From Desulfovibrio sp. OttesenSCG-928-G15 (lineage in GTDB: Bacteria; Desulfobacterota; Desulfovibrionia; Desulfovibrionales; Desulfovibrionaceae), in the NCBI GenBank assembly GCA_030266525.1, contig JAJDIC010000010.1:1-41499 (forward strand): a DNA stretch of 41,499 nt. The letters run 5' to 3'. Below the pieces are notes generated by a model. The model ran no database searches and was not told the DNA's origin. It saw nothing but the letters and a program-made list of their open reading frames with translations. Of this stretch, positions 24,645 through 32,214 are shown piece after piece. The position numbers and the translations under genes are program-made. Within the stretch, counting starts at the first letter, position 1. Every line of letters starts with the position of its first letter.

Positions 24645-25832
24645 TTATCGGGACAGTGCCTTGCCCAAGCTGGCCACCACTGCTTGCTGTTCAATTTCAG
24701 TCAGATACGGATGCATAGGCAATGACAGCACTCGGGCTGTCACCTCTTGCACAACAGGAAAATCTTCTACTTTGTACTCCAGATAATCGAGGGCATTTTG
24801 AATATGGAGCCCTTTGGGGTAAAAAACAGACGTGGGTATGGCGTCCTTTTTCATAGCCCGAATACAAGTTTCACGGCTCACATACTTTGGCAGCAAAATG
24901 CTGTACTGCGCCCATGCGGAGCGTCCATCTAACGGCATTTTCGGACAAACTATATCGGGTAAAGAACATAAGAGAGCCCCGTATCGCTTCGCAACCTCAT
25001 TGCGCAAGTTCAGTTCGTTTTCAAATATGTCAAGCTTGGCCAAAAGAATTGCGGCCTGGAGGGTATCCAAACGACCGTTAGTCCCCAATCGCACATTATC
25101 ATTTTTATTGCTGCTGTCTTTGCGCCCATGATAACGCAACGAATCGACACAGCCCGCCAAAGCGTCATCATCGGTAAACACCGCACCGCCATCGCCATAG
25201 CATCCCAAAGGCTTTGCAGGAAAAAAGCTTGCTGTGGCGGCGTCGCATCCGCAACCGCATAAAGGCTTGCCACGATATACTCCACCGAAACTCTGTGCTG
25301 CATCTTCCAAAACAGACATACCGCATTTACGAGCAAACGGAAGAATTGCATCATAGTCCGCCGGGTGCCCAAAAATATCCACAACGACCACAGCTTTGGG
25401 GCGAAGAGGCGGATTGCCTGCCTGTGCCTGCCTTGGCAAAGGATACAGCCGATCATCCCGACGCAAAACAGCCTCGACGGCGCGTTCCAAATCGGTGGCA
25501 TTCAGATTGAACGTCGCAGGCTCAATATCCACGAATACTGGTGTGGCACCAGTTTTTGCAATGCTTTCTGCCGTGGCAAAAAAACTGAACGGCGTGGTGA
25601 ATACGGCATCACCGGGACCAACCTCCCAGGCCATCATGACAAGATCAAGAGCCGAGGTGCCGGAAGCACACGTCAGACAGTGCTTCGTACCCACCATTTC
25701 TGACAACCGGCTTTCAAGCTCCCTTACCTCCGGCCCCATAATGAACTGACCATGAGCCAAAACAGCGTCCATTCGAGCGCGGATATGCTTCTCATGTCTT
25801 CGGAACTGTTCTTTTAAAGCTATAAATTCCAT
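24645..25832 (-). CDS. DegT/DnrJ/EryC1/StrS aminotransferase (WbpE-like sugar aminotransferase)
   Basis: 395 aa; the ATG at 25832 is chosen because it begins the conserved MEFIALKEQF sequence, though the ribosome site is weak; 34 codons upstream remain open. It is a PLP enzyme of fold type I: ASGTSALDLVM, VFTTPFSFFATAE, LEDAAQSFGG, and the PLP lysine Lys207 in SFFPAKPLG. The pathway role is transfer of an amino group from glutamate to a 3-keto nucleotide sugar in the cytosol. Together with the WbpB-type dehydrogenase and WbpD-type acetyltransferase upstream, it best fits the 3-amination step of UDP-2,3-diacetamido-2,3-dideoxyglucuronate synthesis. A 164-bp gap separates it from the formyltransferase. 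Confidence 0.88.
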   Translation of the reverse strand: MEFIALKEQFRRHEKHIRARMDAVLAHGQFIMGPEVRELESRLSEMVGTKHCLTCASGTSALDLVMMAWEVGPGDAVFTTPFSFFATAESIAKTGATPVFVDIEPATFNLNATDLERAVEAVLRRDDRLYPLPRQAQAGNPPLRPKAVVVVDIFGHPADYDAILPFARKCGMSVLEDAAQSFGGVYRGKPLCGCGCDAATASFFPAKPLGCYGDGGAVFTDDDALAGCVDSLRYHGRKDSSNKNDNVRLGTNGRLDTLQAAILLAKLDIFENELNLRNEVAKRYGALLCSLPDIVCPKMPLDGRSAWAQYSILLPKYVSRETCIRAMKKDAIPTSVFYPKGLHIQNALDYLEYKVEDFPVVQEVTARVLSLPMHPYLTEIEQQAVVASLGKALSR

Positions 25833-25996
25833 GATTGACCAACTTTCTATCCTGCTGTCGCCGCCCGTGAAAACCACAAACGTTACGCAAGACATATTGA
25901 ATGTATTGGGTAATTCCTTCAGGCCTTGGTTCAAAGGCCCAGTTCAGGTATTTCCCCATCTTGAAGGTAAAGCAGGAGAAGACGCCAGGACAGATG

Positions 25997-26938
25997 CTAC
26001 TCTTTACAAAGAACGCCCGACAGCACGCTTCCCCTTGTTAAATCTATTGGAGATTCATATCCACGAATCAAAAGGGACCCGTCTATGGTGCGAACAACAA
26101 GATTATTATCCATAACGTCTATAATTTCACCAGGCCGATACCCTGAAAAATCCAAGATGCAATCAAAGGGCACTGCATCCCAAATCATGACCTTTTTCTC
26201 GGAGCAATAACAATAGGCCCCGGGAAAAGGGTGAGTGACCGCCCTTATTAAATTATATATTGCCATGGTGGACATGGCAAAATCAACATGACCATCTTCG
26301 GCACTGCGTTTTGGATACCAACTGTCAAAGTCTTTACTCTCTGTGTTAATACATATAGCATTGCGCGAATAAGCTTCAAAAAGAGATGCCAGCATTTTTT
26401 TAGAAGCAATAAGATACTTGTATTGTAATGTTCTTATCGTATCATAGTCAGTTATTTCAAACATTGTTTTCATAAAAACATTTGGGCTGTCCGCGTACTC
26501 GTCATACTTGAACAAGTTCATATTAAACCGTTTAAGCCCTTGAATAAGTGACCAGTTGAGAACAGACCGCCCGCGCCCGAAGGGCAAATAACCGCAGCTT
26601 CCATGAAAACCAAAAACCCCGGTTTTAAATGAATCCAAAACATATCTGGGCACAAGGCGCTGCCAGCCCATACTAATGCCTAAATCAAACGAATTTTCTT
26701 TAAAAAAGCACTGACATTTTGCGCTATTTAATGAATAGGAATCTGCATAAAAAACATCGATACCATATTTTTCTGCAACTTCCTGCATCGGAGAAAAGCC
26801 AGAAATCTCATTAGAGCGTGTCACATTGTCGTCAACAGTGACAAGCAGGCCGACGGACAATTTCAAGTCGTGTTGTAAATAATCAATAACAGTCACAGTT
26901 GTGTCTTTTGCGCCAAACACTACTATTTTAAAATTCAT
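25997..26938 (-). CDS. Sugar N-formyltransferase-like protein with changed catalytic Asn
   Basis: 313 aa; the ATG at 26938 has AAGGATGG just upstream and overlaps the preceding deacetylase-like gene by 11 nt. The fold is that of methionyl-tRNA or sugar formyltransferases: FGAKDTT start, the FHGSCGYLPFGRGR block, NWSLIQG, and a C-terminal OB-like tail (PGEIIDVMDNNLVV). The family catalytic set Asn-x-His...Asp appears as Gly110-x-His112 and Asp150-Ser-Pro, so Asn is replaced by Gly while His and Asp remain. It may still transfer formyl from 10-formyltetrahydrofolate to a sugar amine, with altered rate, or have another use. Low GC relative to the genes beyond 30 kb points to transfer. Confidence 0.83.
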   Translation of the reverse strand: MNFKIVVFGAKDTTVTVIDYLQHDLKLSVGLLVTVDDNVTRSNEISGFSPMQEVAEKYGIDVFYADSYSLNSAKCQCFFKENSFDLGISMGWQRLVPRYVLDSFKTGVFGFHGSCGYLPFGRGRSVLNWSLIQGLKRFNMNLFKYDEYADSPNVFMKTMFEITDYDTIRTLQYKYLIASKKMLASLFEAYSRNAICINTESKDFDSWYPKRSAEDGHVDFAMSTMAIYNLIRAVTHPFPGAYCYCSEKKVMIWDAVPFDCILDFSGYRPGEIIDVMDNNLVVRTIDGSLLIRGYESPIDLTRGSVLSGVLCKE

Positions 26939-27674
26939 TTTTTCCATCCTTAAAGTGTTCGCACTCAGACACCAACGACTCTTTGAATTCAACTCGATTC
27001 TCATCCATCAATGCTCTGAAATTACGCATATTATCAAGCCCATCGCTTGTCCATGTGTCCGGATGAACCAGAATGTGAACTCGTTTGTACTTTGAAAATA
27101 GCTCCAAGGTTGGATGGCCGTAATTCCACCTATGACGCGAGTCAGAAATATATTTTACATGCAAAGGAGTATCATCAGTAACACAATCACACGGCGTAAA
27201 AAAACTATCGCCATATACATTTATTAGACCATCTATGGTAATATTTCTTTTAAGTATATTTTTTGAAGGCCTATGAAATGAAAACCTGTCAACACTAACA
27301 ATATTAGAAAAAATACTAACCTGCGATTTTATATCATAAACAACATCATCAACCGAGCCCCAATCTCCTTCGGAATAGTGAAGCCCAATTTTATGACCCA
27401 TCTTTAAAATTTTCTCTATGAGACTGATGTTTTTTCTTGAAAATACATTATACATATTACTCGTTAACTGGAAAAAATAACTCGCGGCTATTCCTCTTTT
27501 TTGCTCGATAAGGCTTAGCGTGTAGGCTCTGTCTACAGAAAATTCAACGTCATGCCGCAACACGATAAAGGAGTCTTTTGAATTTGCATCAGAAAAGTCC
27601 GTATACTTTTTTGATGCAAGTATATTGTCCAGCATGCATTCATATGCGGAGTATGACATCTTTAAGAAATCCAT
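26928..27674 (-). CDS. NodB-like polysaccharide deacetylase-family protein
   Basis: 248 aa if started at the ATG at 27674, which has GGAG five bases upstream; the frame also opens at a GTG at 27731 (267 aa) overlapping the acetyltransferase gene but without a ribosome site. The sequence has LRHDVEF (His41, Asp42, then Glu44) and later GHKIGLHY (His94, His99), which match the metal-binding motifs of carbohydrate esterase family 4 (NodB). Family members remove N- or O-acetyl groups from sugars. Position, overlapping the formyltransferase by 11 nt, suggests it frees an amine that the formyltransferase acylates. The region is notably AT-rich. No signal peptide is visible, so cytoplasmic action is likely. 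Confidence 0.8.
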   Translation of the reverse strand: MDFLKMSYSAYECMLDNILASKKYTDFSDANSKDSFIVLRHDVEFSVDRAYTLSLIEQKRGIAASYFFQLTSNMYNVFSRKNISLIEKILKMGHKIGLHYSEGDWGSVDDVVYDIKSQVSIFSNIVSVDRFSFHRPSKNILKRNITIDGLINVYGDSFFTPCDCVTDDTPLHVKYISDSRHRWNYGHPTLELFSKYKRVHILVHPDTWTSDGLDNMRNFRALMDENRVEFKESLVSECEHFKDGKNEF

Positions 27675-27720
27675 ATATTCTCCAGGAAAACCAAAACATT
27701 TTGAGTCAAATTTCGAGCGT

Positions 27721-28293
27721 TCATACAGCACTTAGTGCGGAATTCTGCAAACAGTAGCGCAATCCGCAAACTGGACACTGAACCAGATCGTCCCCTCCGG
27801 CCCCCAGCTTTTCTCCACATGCACAAACCCAGCCCCTTTGCCTTGCCGGAGTGCCGTAAACAAGCGCATGGGCAGGTACATCACGCGTCACGACACTACC
27901 CGCGCCGATAAACGAAAACTCACCGAGCGTGACACCGCAAACGATTGTCGCGTTCGCTCCGATGGAGCAACCTTTTTTAACCAGAGTGCTTTTGGCATCG
28001 CTCATCTTCTTTATATGGGCTCTCGGATTATAAACATTTGTAAACACCATGGATGGCCCGCAAAAAACGTCATCCTCAAGGGTTACGTGCTTATAGATGC
28101 TGACGTTGTTTTGCACCTTGCATCCGTTTCCTATCACAACGTCAGAGTCAATATAGACATTCTGACCGATATTACAGTTGTCACCGATTTTGGCAGTTCC
28201 CATGACATGGCAGAAATGCCAAATATTGGTTCCGCTTCCAATAACGGCTCCAGCGTCAATGACAGCTGTCGGATGAATCTGTGGCGGCTTCAT
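27721..28293 (-). CDS. wbpD: WbpD/WlbB-type nucleotide-sugar N-acetyltransferase
   Basis: 190 aa, ATG at 28293. The middle is a left-handed beta-helix of hexapeptide repeats (VIDAGAVIGSGTNIWHFCHV, IGDNCNIGQNVYIDSD). The C-terminus has paired cysteines (CACGEK, CPVCG), as expected of WbpD/WlbB proteins. These proteins acetylate the 3-amino group of UDP-2-acetamido-3-amino-2,3-dideoxyglucuronate, using acetyl-CoA in the cytosol. Neighbouring WbpB-type (28327) and DegT aminotransferase (24645) genes supply the preceding two steps. The adjoining gene at 26928-27674 starts 47 bp downstream, or overlaps by 11 nt if its GTG start is used. Confidence 0.88.
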   Translation of the reverse strand: MKPPQIHPTAVIDAGAVIGSGTNIWHFCHVMGTAKIGDNCNIGQNVYIDSDVVIGNGCKVQNNVSIYKHVTLEDDVFCGPSMVFTNVYNPRAHIKKMSDAKSTLVKKGCSIGANATIVCGVTLGEFSFIGAGSVVTRDVPAHALVYGTPARQRGWVCACGEKLGAGGDDLVQCPVCGLRYCLQNSALSAV

Positions 28294-28326
28294 ATGATGC
28301 TCTTATCGTATTCATTTTGAGTCGGT

Positions 28327-29379
28327 TTAATATTCCAAAGGCAAAGAAATGGTCCGCCTGTCTCTGGCTGAGGTATACGCGGCAATAAGCAATTCAAGAG
28401 ACTTCAAGCCTTCGCGGCCGTCTGTTTCCGGCTCGGCCACTCCGCGTAGTGAGTCTATGACGTTTTTGTAATACAGCGGGTGACCGAAACCGTAGACCGA
28501 GGTGGTTTCATAGCTGGCCGCTTTTACCTGCTCATCGTAGTCCTTACTTTCCGCAAAGTCCCATAGCTGAATTTCATTTACGGCTACCCCGCCGATTCTC
28601 ACAGTGCCCCGTTCACCAAGAATGGTGATGGAGCCTTCCAAGTTCTTGGGATAGGTCAGCATGGTGACGCTCATGGAACCAAGCGCACCAGTGCGCCAGC
28701 GCACGTTCAACACTCCGGTGTCTTCCACTTCAATATCTCTGGCCAGGGTGCCGGTCATCGCCTGCACATCCGCAATCGGGCCGATAAGCCATTCCAGCAG
28801 GTCCACGTAGTGACTCGCCTGGTTCATCAGGGCACCACCGTCCATCTCCCACGTACCCCGCCACGCTGCTGAATCATAATAGGCCTGCGGCCGGGTCCAG
28901 AACACATTAAGGTGAACCATATAAATTTTGCCGAAGCGTTTTTCGTCAACAGCTTGCTTGAGTAGCTGCAAGGTTGCATTTCGTCTGTTTTGCTTCACGA
29001 CAAAAAGGTGTACTCCAACCTTATCGCAGGCTTTGACCATGTCGAGCCCGTCTCTCCAGCGGGTAGCCATGGGCTTTTCAGTCATTACATGCTTGCGGTG
29101 CTGCGCTGCCAATATAGTTTGACTTGCATGCAAACCGGATGGTGTACAGAGAATCACCAGGTCGCTATTGGCCTGAGCCAGCATTTCTTCATAATGCGTA
29201 AACCCGGTGACATGCGTAGCTTCTGCCGCTACTGCCAGCGCTTGGGGGTCAGTATCGCAAACCGCTACCAGTTCCATATCTTTTTCGTGAATTTTCAGCG
29301 CCTTGAAATGGTTTTGCGCAATGCGCCCGCAACCAACCATGGCCACCTTGATTTTGCGATTTACAATTGCTTCCGGCAT
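28327..29379 (-). CDS. wbpB: Gfo/Idh/MocA-family dehydrogenase, WbpB/WlbA type
   Basis: 350 aa from the ATG at 29379, which has CAGGAG about seven bases upstream; another ATG at 29421 has a usable GGAAGG and an earlier open frame exists, so the N-terminus is not certain. It begins KVAMVGCGRIAQNHFKAL (NAD-binding Rossmann loop) and has the family EKPMA motif with catalytic Lys and a DGGALMNQASHYVDLLEWL segment. WbpB oxidises the 3-hydroxyl of UDP-2-acetamido-glucuronate, giving the keto-sugar that the aminotransferase uses. It is the first gene of the large minus-strand block and is 33 bp from the acetyltransferase. The preceding UDP-GlcNAc 6-dehydrogenase (WbpA) is not in this window. Confidence 0.88.
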   Translation of the reverse strand: MPEAIVNRKIKVAMVGCGRIAQNHFKALKIHEKDMELVAVCDTDPQALAVAAEATHVTGFTHYEEMLAQANSDLVILCTPSGLHASQTILAAQHRKHVMTEKPMATRWRDGLDMVKACDKVGVHLFVVKQNRRNATLQLLKQAVDEKRFGKIYMVHLNVFWTRPQAYYDSAAWRGTWEMDGGALMNQASHYVDLLEWLIGPIADVQAMTGTLARDIEVEDTGVLNVRWRTGALGSMSVTMLTYPKNLEGSITILGERGTVRIGGVAVNEIQLWDFAESKDYDEQVKAASYETTSVYGFGHPLYYKNVIDSLRGVAEPETDGREGLKSLELLIAAYTSARDRRTISLPLEY

Positions 29380-29813
29380 GTGTCTCTCCTGATTTGTCAA
29401 CAATTCGTTTGTCGTCGACATGCTATGCAAATTTCCTTCCAAATCCGAAAAATTGACAAAGCCATACGCCGGAAGCGATAAAACACAAAAAAGCCGGAGA
29501 ATTGAACCGAACAACGCAGTTCAAATATCTGGCAGGCTGAAATGCTTTACGTTTCCCTTCTTTACACTACACAAACGGATCGTAAACGTGCCGTCCAGCA
29601 TCCGCTAAGGATTGCAATATCCCGGCGCTCTATCCAGATGTTTCACGAGCCCGGAAGAGTTTCACGCCAGCCCCCCCAGCAAGAAGCTAATCGTATGGCG
29701 TTGGACCGGCCCCACTTAAAACACCACGCCAATCGGCATGGCATGCACACAAAAAAGTAGACAAGCCATGCCGCCAAAGATTCCGCCCGAAACCTCACAC
29801 AGCGAGTTTCGCT
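29380..29813. other. Intergenic region upstream of the glycan block, no gene
   Basis: I find no convincing coding frame in these 434 bp; the open frames present lack ribosome sites and family features. It probably contains the promoter for the minus-strand block, but I could not place a confident -35/-10 pair. It also holds a C7 run (29671-29677) and the inverted repeat described separately. It is the boundary between the glycan locus and the conserved genes to the right. Confidence 0.6.
29734..29773. repeat. Inverted repeat, 9-bp arms
   Basis: CGGCATGGC at 29734-29742 and GCCATGCCG at 29765-29773 are perfect reverse complements with a 22-bp spacer that includes a run of A (T on the minus strand). 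It lies about 40 bp downstream of the small secreted-protein gene (minus). It could be a hairpin acting as terminator or an operator; no T tract follows the second arm. Confidence 0.45.
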
Positions 29814-30071
29814 TTATTGTTTCTTCTCATCAATACACTGGCCGCAAGCCTTGTAGCCGTGGCGTTTCGCATCGCTGATGGTTTCAAATTTTTCTGTGCA
29901 GGATTTGCACTTGAAGTACTGGCAGTCCTTGTAGTGAAAGACCTTGCTTTCTGTATTGCCGTGGTAGTTGTAGCGGTGGGAGGTGTTGCTTTTGCCGTCT
30001 TTGGCGAGGGCGAGGCAGGGGGTTACGAGCAGGCTCAAGGTGGCGAGGGCGATTATCAGTGATGTGCGCAT
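29814..30071 (-). CDS. Small secreted Cys-rich protein, Ada-like metal-binding motif
   Basis: 85 aa from the ATG at 30071, preceded by GGAGGA six bases upstream; a longer frame to 30119 adds a stretch without a better start. A typical signal peptide is seen (MRTSLIIALATLSLLVTPCLALA). The mature part has KVFHYKDCQYFKCKSC, then DAKRHGYKACGQC, which resembles the zinc-binding 'Ada' fold (His/Cys with a final G-Y-x-x-C-x-x-C). Similar small periplasmic proteins occur in many Desulfovibrio-like genomes with no assigned role. It stands alone, on the minus strand between the glycan block and the FkbM gene. Confidence 0.75.
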   Translation of the reverse strand: MRTSLIIALATLSLLVTPCLALAKDGKSNTSHRYNYHGNTESKVFHYKDCQYFKCKSCTEKFETISDAKRHGYKACGQCIDEKKQ

Positions 30072-30255
30072 GGTATCCTCCGGGATAGGGCTACTGGCTT
30101 TGGTTACAGGGTGTGGCAACGAGGTACGATAAACAGGCTACGGTAAACACTATCTTCTTCTTTCAATGCCGCTAATGTAGTGGTATGTCAAGGCTTGCGG
30201 GGCGTGTGGACGTCCCGGCGTTCACCTTGCCCCCCAGCCCGGAGCGAAATGTACC

Positions 30256-31386
30256 ATGACCCTGCTTACACGCCTTAACGGCCTTCCCCTGTGGCGTCCG
30301 GCGGCTACGCCGTCATACTTCAAGAACGTGTGCCTGATAGTTTCCCGCGAATTTCTGCATTTGGCCAAGGCCTTCGTCTCCACATATCCCAATACGAATG
30401 TGGCGTGCATTGCCCTTACCAACCCGGCAGACGACACCCCAGATGAGTACCGCTTCACCATTGACGGCAAGGCATGGGCTATTCCCCTTGGCGGCCCGGA
30501 AATGGCGCTGGTTACGCCCCAGCTTGAAAAAGTGTACTGCATTCAGCCCAATGACCCGCAGCGGAGCGAGCTGGTGGTGCTCTGCAACTTTTTCGCCCCC
30601 TATGGCCTGAATATGTTCCATACCGTGGAATTCAGCCGGAACCCGAAGCACCTGCCGGTTACGCCCAGGCCCACATTCTACGCCGACAACGCCCGAAATC
30701 TGGAACTTATACACGACCTGCTCGAAGATGAAGCAAGCAAAAACGCCTTTGCGGCCAGGGCAAAGGCTTACCTGACAGGCGACACGGGTTATCTGCTTCC
30801 GGCGAAGTTCAAAGAGTATTACCACCCGCAGGTTAAGCCGGAAAATGGCGATGTCCTTATAGACGGCGGCGTGTCGGATATGGTGGACGTGCAGAAACAG
30901 TTTGCGGCAAGCGTAGGCGAAACCGGGCAGGTCCACGGGTTTGAACCCATTGCAGACATGCACGCCTCCGCCTCGAAAACCCTGAGCGAATACCCCTGGT
31001 ATCACCTGCACTGCCTAGGCCTTGGCGAAAGGACAGAAGAAGTGCAGTTCATGATGAAGCGCGATTCTTCCCACGTTTGCGAACAGGGGACGGAAGGCAG
31101 CGTTACCTGCCGGCTGACCGCCCTCGATGACTTTGTGGCGGACAAGGGCCTGCCGCGCGTTGACTGCATCAAACTGGACGTGGAGGGTTCGGAACTGGCC
31201 GCTCTCAAAGGCGCGAAAAAAACCATCCGCGCCCACAAGCCCAAGCTCATCATCTGCCTGTACCACAAGGTTGAAGACATGATCACCCTGCCCCTCTATG
31301 TCAAGGAACTCGTGCCGGAATACCGCCTGTATCTGGACCACCACTCTCCCTTTTTCGGGGACAGCATCCTGTACGCGCGGCTCTGA
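30256..31386 (+). CDS. FkbM-family methyltransferase
   Basis: 376 aa, ATG at 30256 with GGAGCG upstream. The last ~190 residues are an FkbM domain: GDVLIDGGVSDMVDVQKQFA as SAM-binding loop, GQVHGFEPIADMHAS, then TALDDFV and CIKLDVEGSELAALKGA, which are diagnostic. FkbM proteins O-methylate hydroxyls of macrolides, sugars or lipids. The first ~180 residues are family-specific and not identified. The gene is separated from the regulator gene by a 12-bp-stem inverted repeat, probably a transcription end, so it may be a single-gene unit. A link to the glycan locus is possible but not shown. Confidence 0.85.
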   Translation: MTLLTRLNGLPLWRPAATPSYFKNVCLIVSREFLHLAKAFVSTYPNTNVACIALTNPADDTPDEYRFTIDGKAWAIPLGGPEMALVTPQLEKVYCIQPNDPQRSELVVLCNFFAPYGLNMFHTVEFSRNPKHLPVTPRPTFYADNARNLELIHDLLEDEASKNAFAARAKAYLTGDTGYLLPAKFKEYYHPQVKPENGDVLIDGGVSDMVDVQKQFAASVGETGQVHGFEPIADMHASASKTLSEYPWYHLHCLGLGERTEEVQFMMKRDSSHVCEQGTEGSVTCRLTALDDFVADKGLPRVDCIKLDVEGSELAALKGAKKTIRAHKPKLIICLYHKVEDMITLPLYVKELVPEYRLYLDHHSPFFGDSILYARL

Positions 31387-31400
31387 TTTTCCGTGCAGGT

Positions 31401-31431
31401 GCCCCCGCATGCGGCAGCAGCATGCGGGGGC
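31401..31431 (+). terminator. Hairpin after the FkbM gene
   Basis: GCCCCCGCATGC and GCATGCGGGGGC form a perfect 12-bp GC-rich stem around a 7-base loop, 15 bp after the stop codon. No T tract follows, so it would be a weak or Rho-assisted terminator, or a processing site. Confidence 0.5.
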
Positions 31432-31487
31432 AACATGCAGCTTGCCAATCGCCTGCTCCTTGCGTACTATTCCGCTCCGCATATCAT

Positions 31488-31493
31488 TATAAT
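31488..31493 (+). promoter_or_regulatory. -10 element of the XRE-cupin gene
   Basis: A perfect TATAAT lies 43 bp before the ATG. A clear -35 at 16-18 bp was not found (TTGCGT at 31460 is 22 bp away), which fits a promoter needing an activator or being self-regulated by the XRE protein. This is a motif match only. Confidence 0.45.
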
Positions 31494-31535
31494 ATGCTCG
31501 GGTTCCGCTATCCGGCATATGCTTTTGGAGGATTT

Positions 31536-32105
31536 ATGGCCGCTGAAAAAGTTGGCACACGGGTACGCAAATTTCGTGAAGCGCAAGACATGAGCGTGGA
31601 AAAGCTCTCTGAAGCCACGGGTCTTGGCGTGGATTTCATCAACACTCTGGAAAAAGACAGCGTGTACCCTTCCATCGGGCCGCTGCAAAAAATAGCCCGC
31701 GCCCTGCATGTGCGCCTTGGCACCTTTATGGATGACGTGGCCTGTCAGGACCCCATCATTACCCGCCAGGCCACGCGCGAAGCAGACCTGACCATGACCC
31801 ACACCGCCGCCAAGCGCCCGCTCTACCGCTATTTCACCCTTGCCAAGGGCAAGCCGGACCGCAACATGGAGCCCTTTTTCATCGAAGTGCTGCCCGAGCC
31901 GGAAGGCGAGCGCAAACTTTCTTCCCACCAGGGCGAAGAGTTCATCATCGTACATTCAGGGCAACTGCTTGTACGCTACGGCAACGAAGAACAGGTGCTG
32001 GAAGCGGGCGATTCCGTGTATTACAACTCCATCGTGCCCCACTATGTCGGGGCACACGGCGATTCGCCCTGCACCATTTACGCTGTGCTATACCACCCTT
32101 CCTGA
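31536..32105 (+). CDS. XRE-family transcriptional regulator with C-terminal cupin
   Basis: 189 aa from the ATG at 31536, with GGAGGA six bases upstream; a longer frame to 31422 lacks this site. Residues 5-60 are a helix-turn-helix of the Cro/C1 type (GTRVRKFREAQDMSVEKLSEATGL). Residues 100-185 are a cupin_2 domain (SHQGEEFIIVHSGQLLVRYG, LEAGDSVYYNSIVPHYV) that binds a small ligand, perhaps a metal or fatty-acid-related molecule. Members with this layout usually lie beside the acyl-CoA ligase they are presumed to control, as here (110-bp gap). It is probably autoregulated. Confidence 0.9.
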   Translation: MAAEKVGTRVRKFREAQDMSVEKLSEATGLGVDFINTLEKDSVYPSIGPLQKIARALHVRLGTFMDDVACQDPIITRQATREADLTMTHTAAKRPLYRYFTLAKGKPDRNMEPFFIEVLPEPEGERKLSSHQGEEFIIVHSGQLLVRYGNEEQVLEAGDSVYYNSIVPHYVGAHGDSPCTIYAVLYHPS

Positions 32106-32214
32106 TTTTTCCCGGCACCGAGCCAAGGGCCAAGGCCCCTGATTGACACAATTTTCGCCATGCGCGGGGCAGGGACCATTCCCTTACCCCGCACCGCCTT
32201 CCCGGAGTTCCCCC

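Noticed and set aside
29542..29760. 72-codon open frame on the + strand in the 434-bp intergenic region
   Set aside because: No ribosome site, no recognisable domain and atypical composition; treated as non-coding.
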